Below are positions 62,805 to 64,000 of a DNA stretch of 64,000 nt, in pieces. The position numbers and the translations under genes are program-made. The notes under the pieces are model-generated. The model ran no database searches. It was not told the origin of the DNA and saw only the letters and a program-made list of their open reading frames with translations. Every line of letters starts with the position of its first letter. Positions within the stretch are counted from its first letter, which is position 1. Source of the DNA: Antitrichia curtipendula (lineage: Eukaryota; Streptophyta; Bryopsida; Hypnales; Leucodontaceae). Location of the stretch: the NCBI GenBank assembly GCA_951230915.1, contig OX579638.1, forward strand, positions 3,800,696 to 3,864,695. The letters are read 5' to 3'.

Positions 62805-64000
62805 TGTGAAGGATTTGAATAAGCTTGTTGCTGTTGGGAAATGAGGCAAATTTTGTAGCAGAATGATGGATCATGCCAAGTAAGGTAACTACATCTAAAA
62901 TTGCAAGAATTAACTCTGTGGCATGACTAGTATGCTCTACAAAATGAACAACAATTTTTGCACATTGGTGAAGGACTATGAATCAAAATGCAAGTAGTTC
63001 CATAATTTTTGGATGCATTGTGAATTAGTTACAAATTTTCAAAGATGCAAAGTGTAGGGTTCTAAAAGTGTCATATAGGTATGCCAAAATGCATTTGATG
63101 CACATGAAGAATGATACTAGAGAAGAAGTTAAAGCAACAAAAAGTGTACCCAAAATTGTTCACTTCTAAGGTTGCCACCTCCACAATACTATAAATAGAG
63201 CTATACACTATTCAAAATTCACCTTGAATTTGTCGTTGTCGTGCATTTCAATTTGGGTATCTTCCCTATACAATTTCCCTTCAAAAATAGGGGTCGATTT
63301 TGAGGAGTGGTCCATTTTAGGTGCAGTTACCTTACATATCTAAAACATTTGACAAATTCTTTAATACATCGGTAAATATGCAAGTTTCATAAAAAAAAGC
63401 TTTTTTCATTTGCGTAAAAAAAAAAAAAAAAAAAAAAAATTTCTAAGTTTCCTTCCACCCATGATCATATGGTTCAATTTTTTTTTGTCAAAGTCATCAA
63501 TAGAGATATCTTGAACTCTTGATTAATCCTAAAGTCCCAAGGTCATTTAAAATGAAGAAAATGTTTTTTTGTTCCTAGCCTAACTAGATTATATGACTTT
63601 GAATTTTCTTAACTTAAAGTTTGTACTATAAATTATGAATTAATTTTTTTAAGATAAAAAATTCAATTGAGATTTTGTGAATTCAAAATTCATTTTATTT
63701 ATTTTAAATACCATGTCATTTATAATTCTTTAAAAAAAATTTAAGTCAAAATAGGTACAACATAGAAGGAAAAACATGTAATTTCCATTCTTTAAAAAAT
63801 TGTTGATCATAGCTCTATGATGGAATTGAAATACATGAATCCCAATGGTAAGATTGTTTTTGAAATCAAACTAAACCATCTACAATTTTTTGTCTTAAAT
63901 TGTAAAACTTGAGTTCAAAAACGGATCTGATACATTATTTTCTCAAGAATTTGCTAAGCTTGCTTACAAAATAAGAAGCTTCATAACTTTCACATTACTT
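62805..64000. other. AT-rich DNA with poly(A) tract
   Basis: A ~22-base A run occurs at about 63417-63439 with no retroelement sequence recognised beside it. TTTTAGGTGCAGTTACCT near 63317 recurs near 40546, a short shared repeat of unknown origin. No gene seen. Confidence 0.45.

Overview
The window is nuclear DNA of a land plant. Three genes with ordinary plant GT-AG introns sit in a large, AT-rich background full of mobile elements. Markers are a plant-specific Dof zinc-finger gene of the cycling Dof factor (CDF) type, a cytosolic ribosomal protein uS8 (RPS15A) gene, a probably plastid-targeted SDR gene, telo-boxes (AACCCTA), CACTA elements and a plant L1-type LINE with a zf-RVT tail. The divergent CDF termini might suit a non-flowering lineage (fern, lycophyte, bryophyte or conifer), but I cannot settle the lineage from sequence alone.

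Layout. 1-7.4 kb: a complete CACTA element (782-7433) with perfect 3-bp target duplications, nested repeats and no recognisable transposase. 7.4-11.5 kb: AT-rich DNA without genes. 11.56-13.33 kb, minus strand: RPS15A in three exons, with a hairpin insertion in intron 2 and a telo-box upstream. 13.5-17.9 kb: repeats and foldback elements. 18.0-21.5 kb, plus strand: a ten-exon NAD(P)-binding SDR gene. 21.5-42.8 kb: a repeat graveyard with small inverted-repeat transposons, LINE fragments and one decayed unknown coding sequence. 42.83-46.23 kb, minus: a 3.4-kb element whose gag/transposon-like protein is broken by amber codons. 46.4-48.2 kb: nested small elements, including a 94-bp perfect palindrome. 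48.25-55.73 kb, minus: a full-length LINE with target duplications, poly(A) tail, ORF1 and ORF2, broken by a few stops and a frameshift. 55.7-60.5 kb, plus: GC-rich leader and the three-exon CDF-type gene. 60.5-64 kb: AT-rich DNA with small repeats.

The host genes are unrelated in function: translation, probable plastid redox metabolism, and photoperiod/circadian-type transcription control. They are separated by transposon blocks and form no cluster. The most interesting unexplained structures are a ~930-bp family with TTAA-flanked CCCCTAAAG ends (piggyBac-like geometry, unexpected in plants), the TAATG stop/start overlap between the two LINE ORFs, the strong bias to TAG among premature stops in both broken elements, and the long perfect palindrome.
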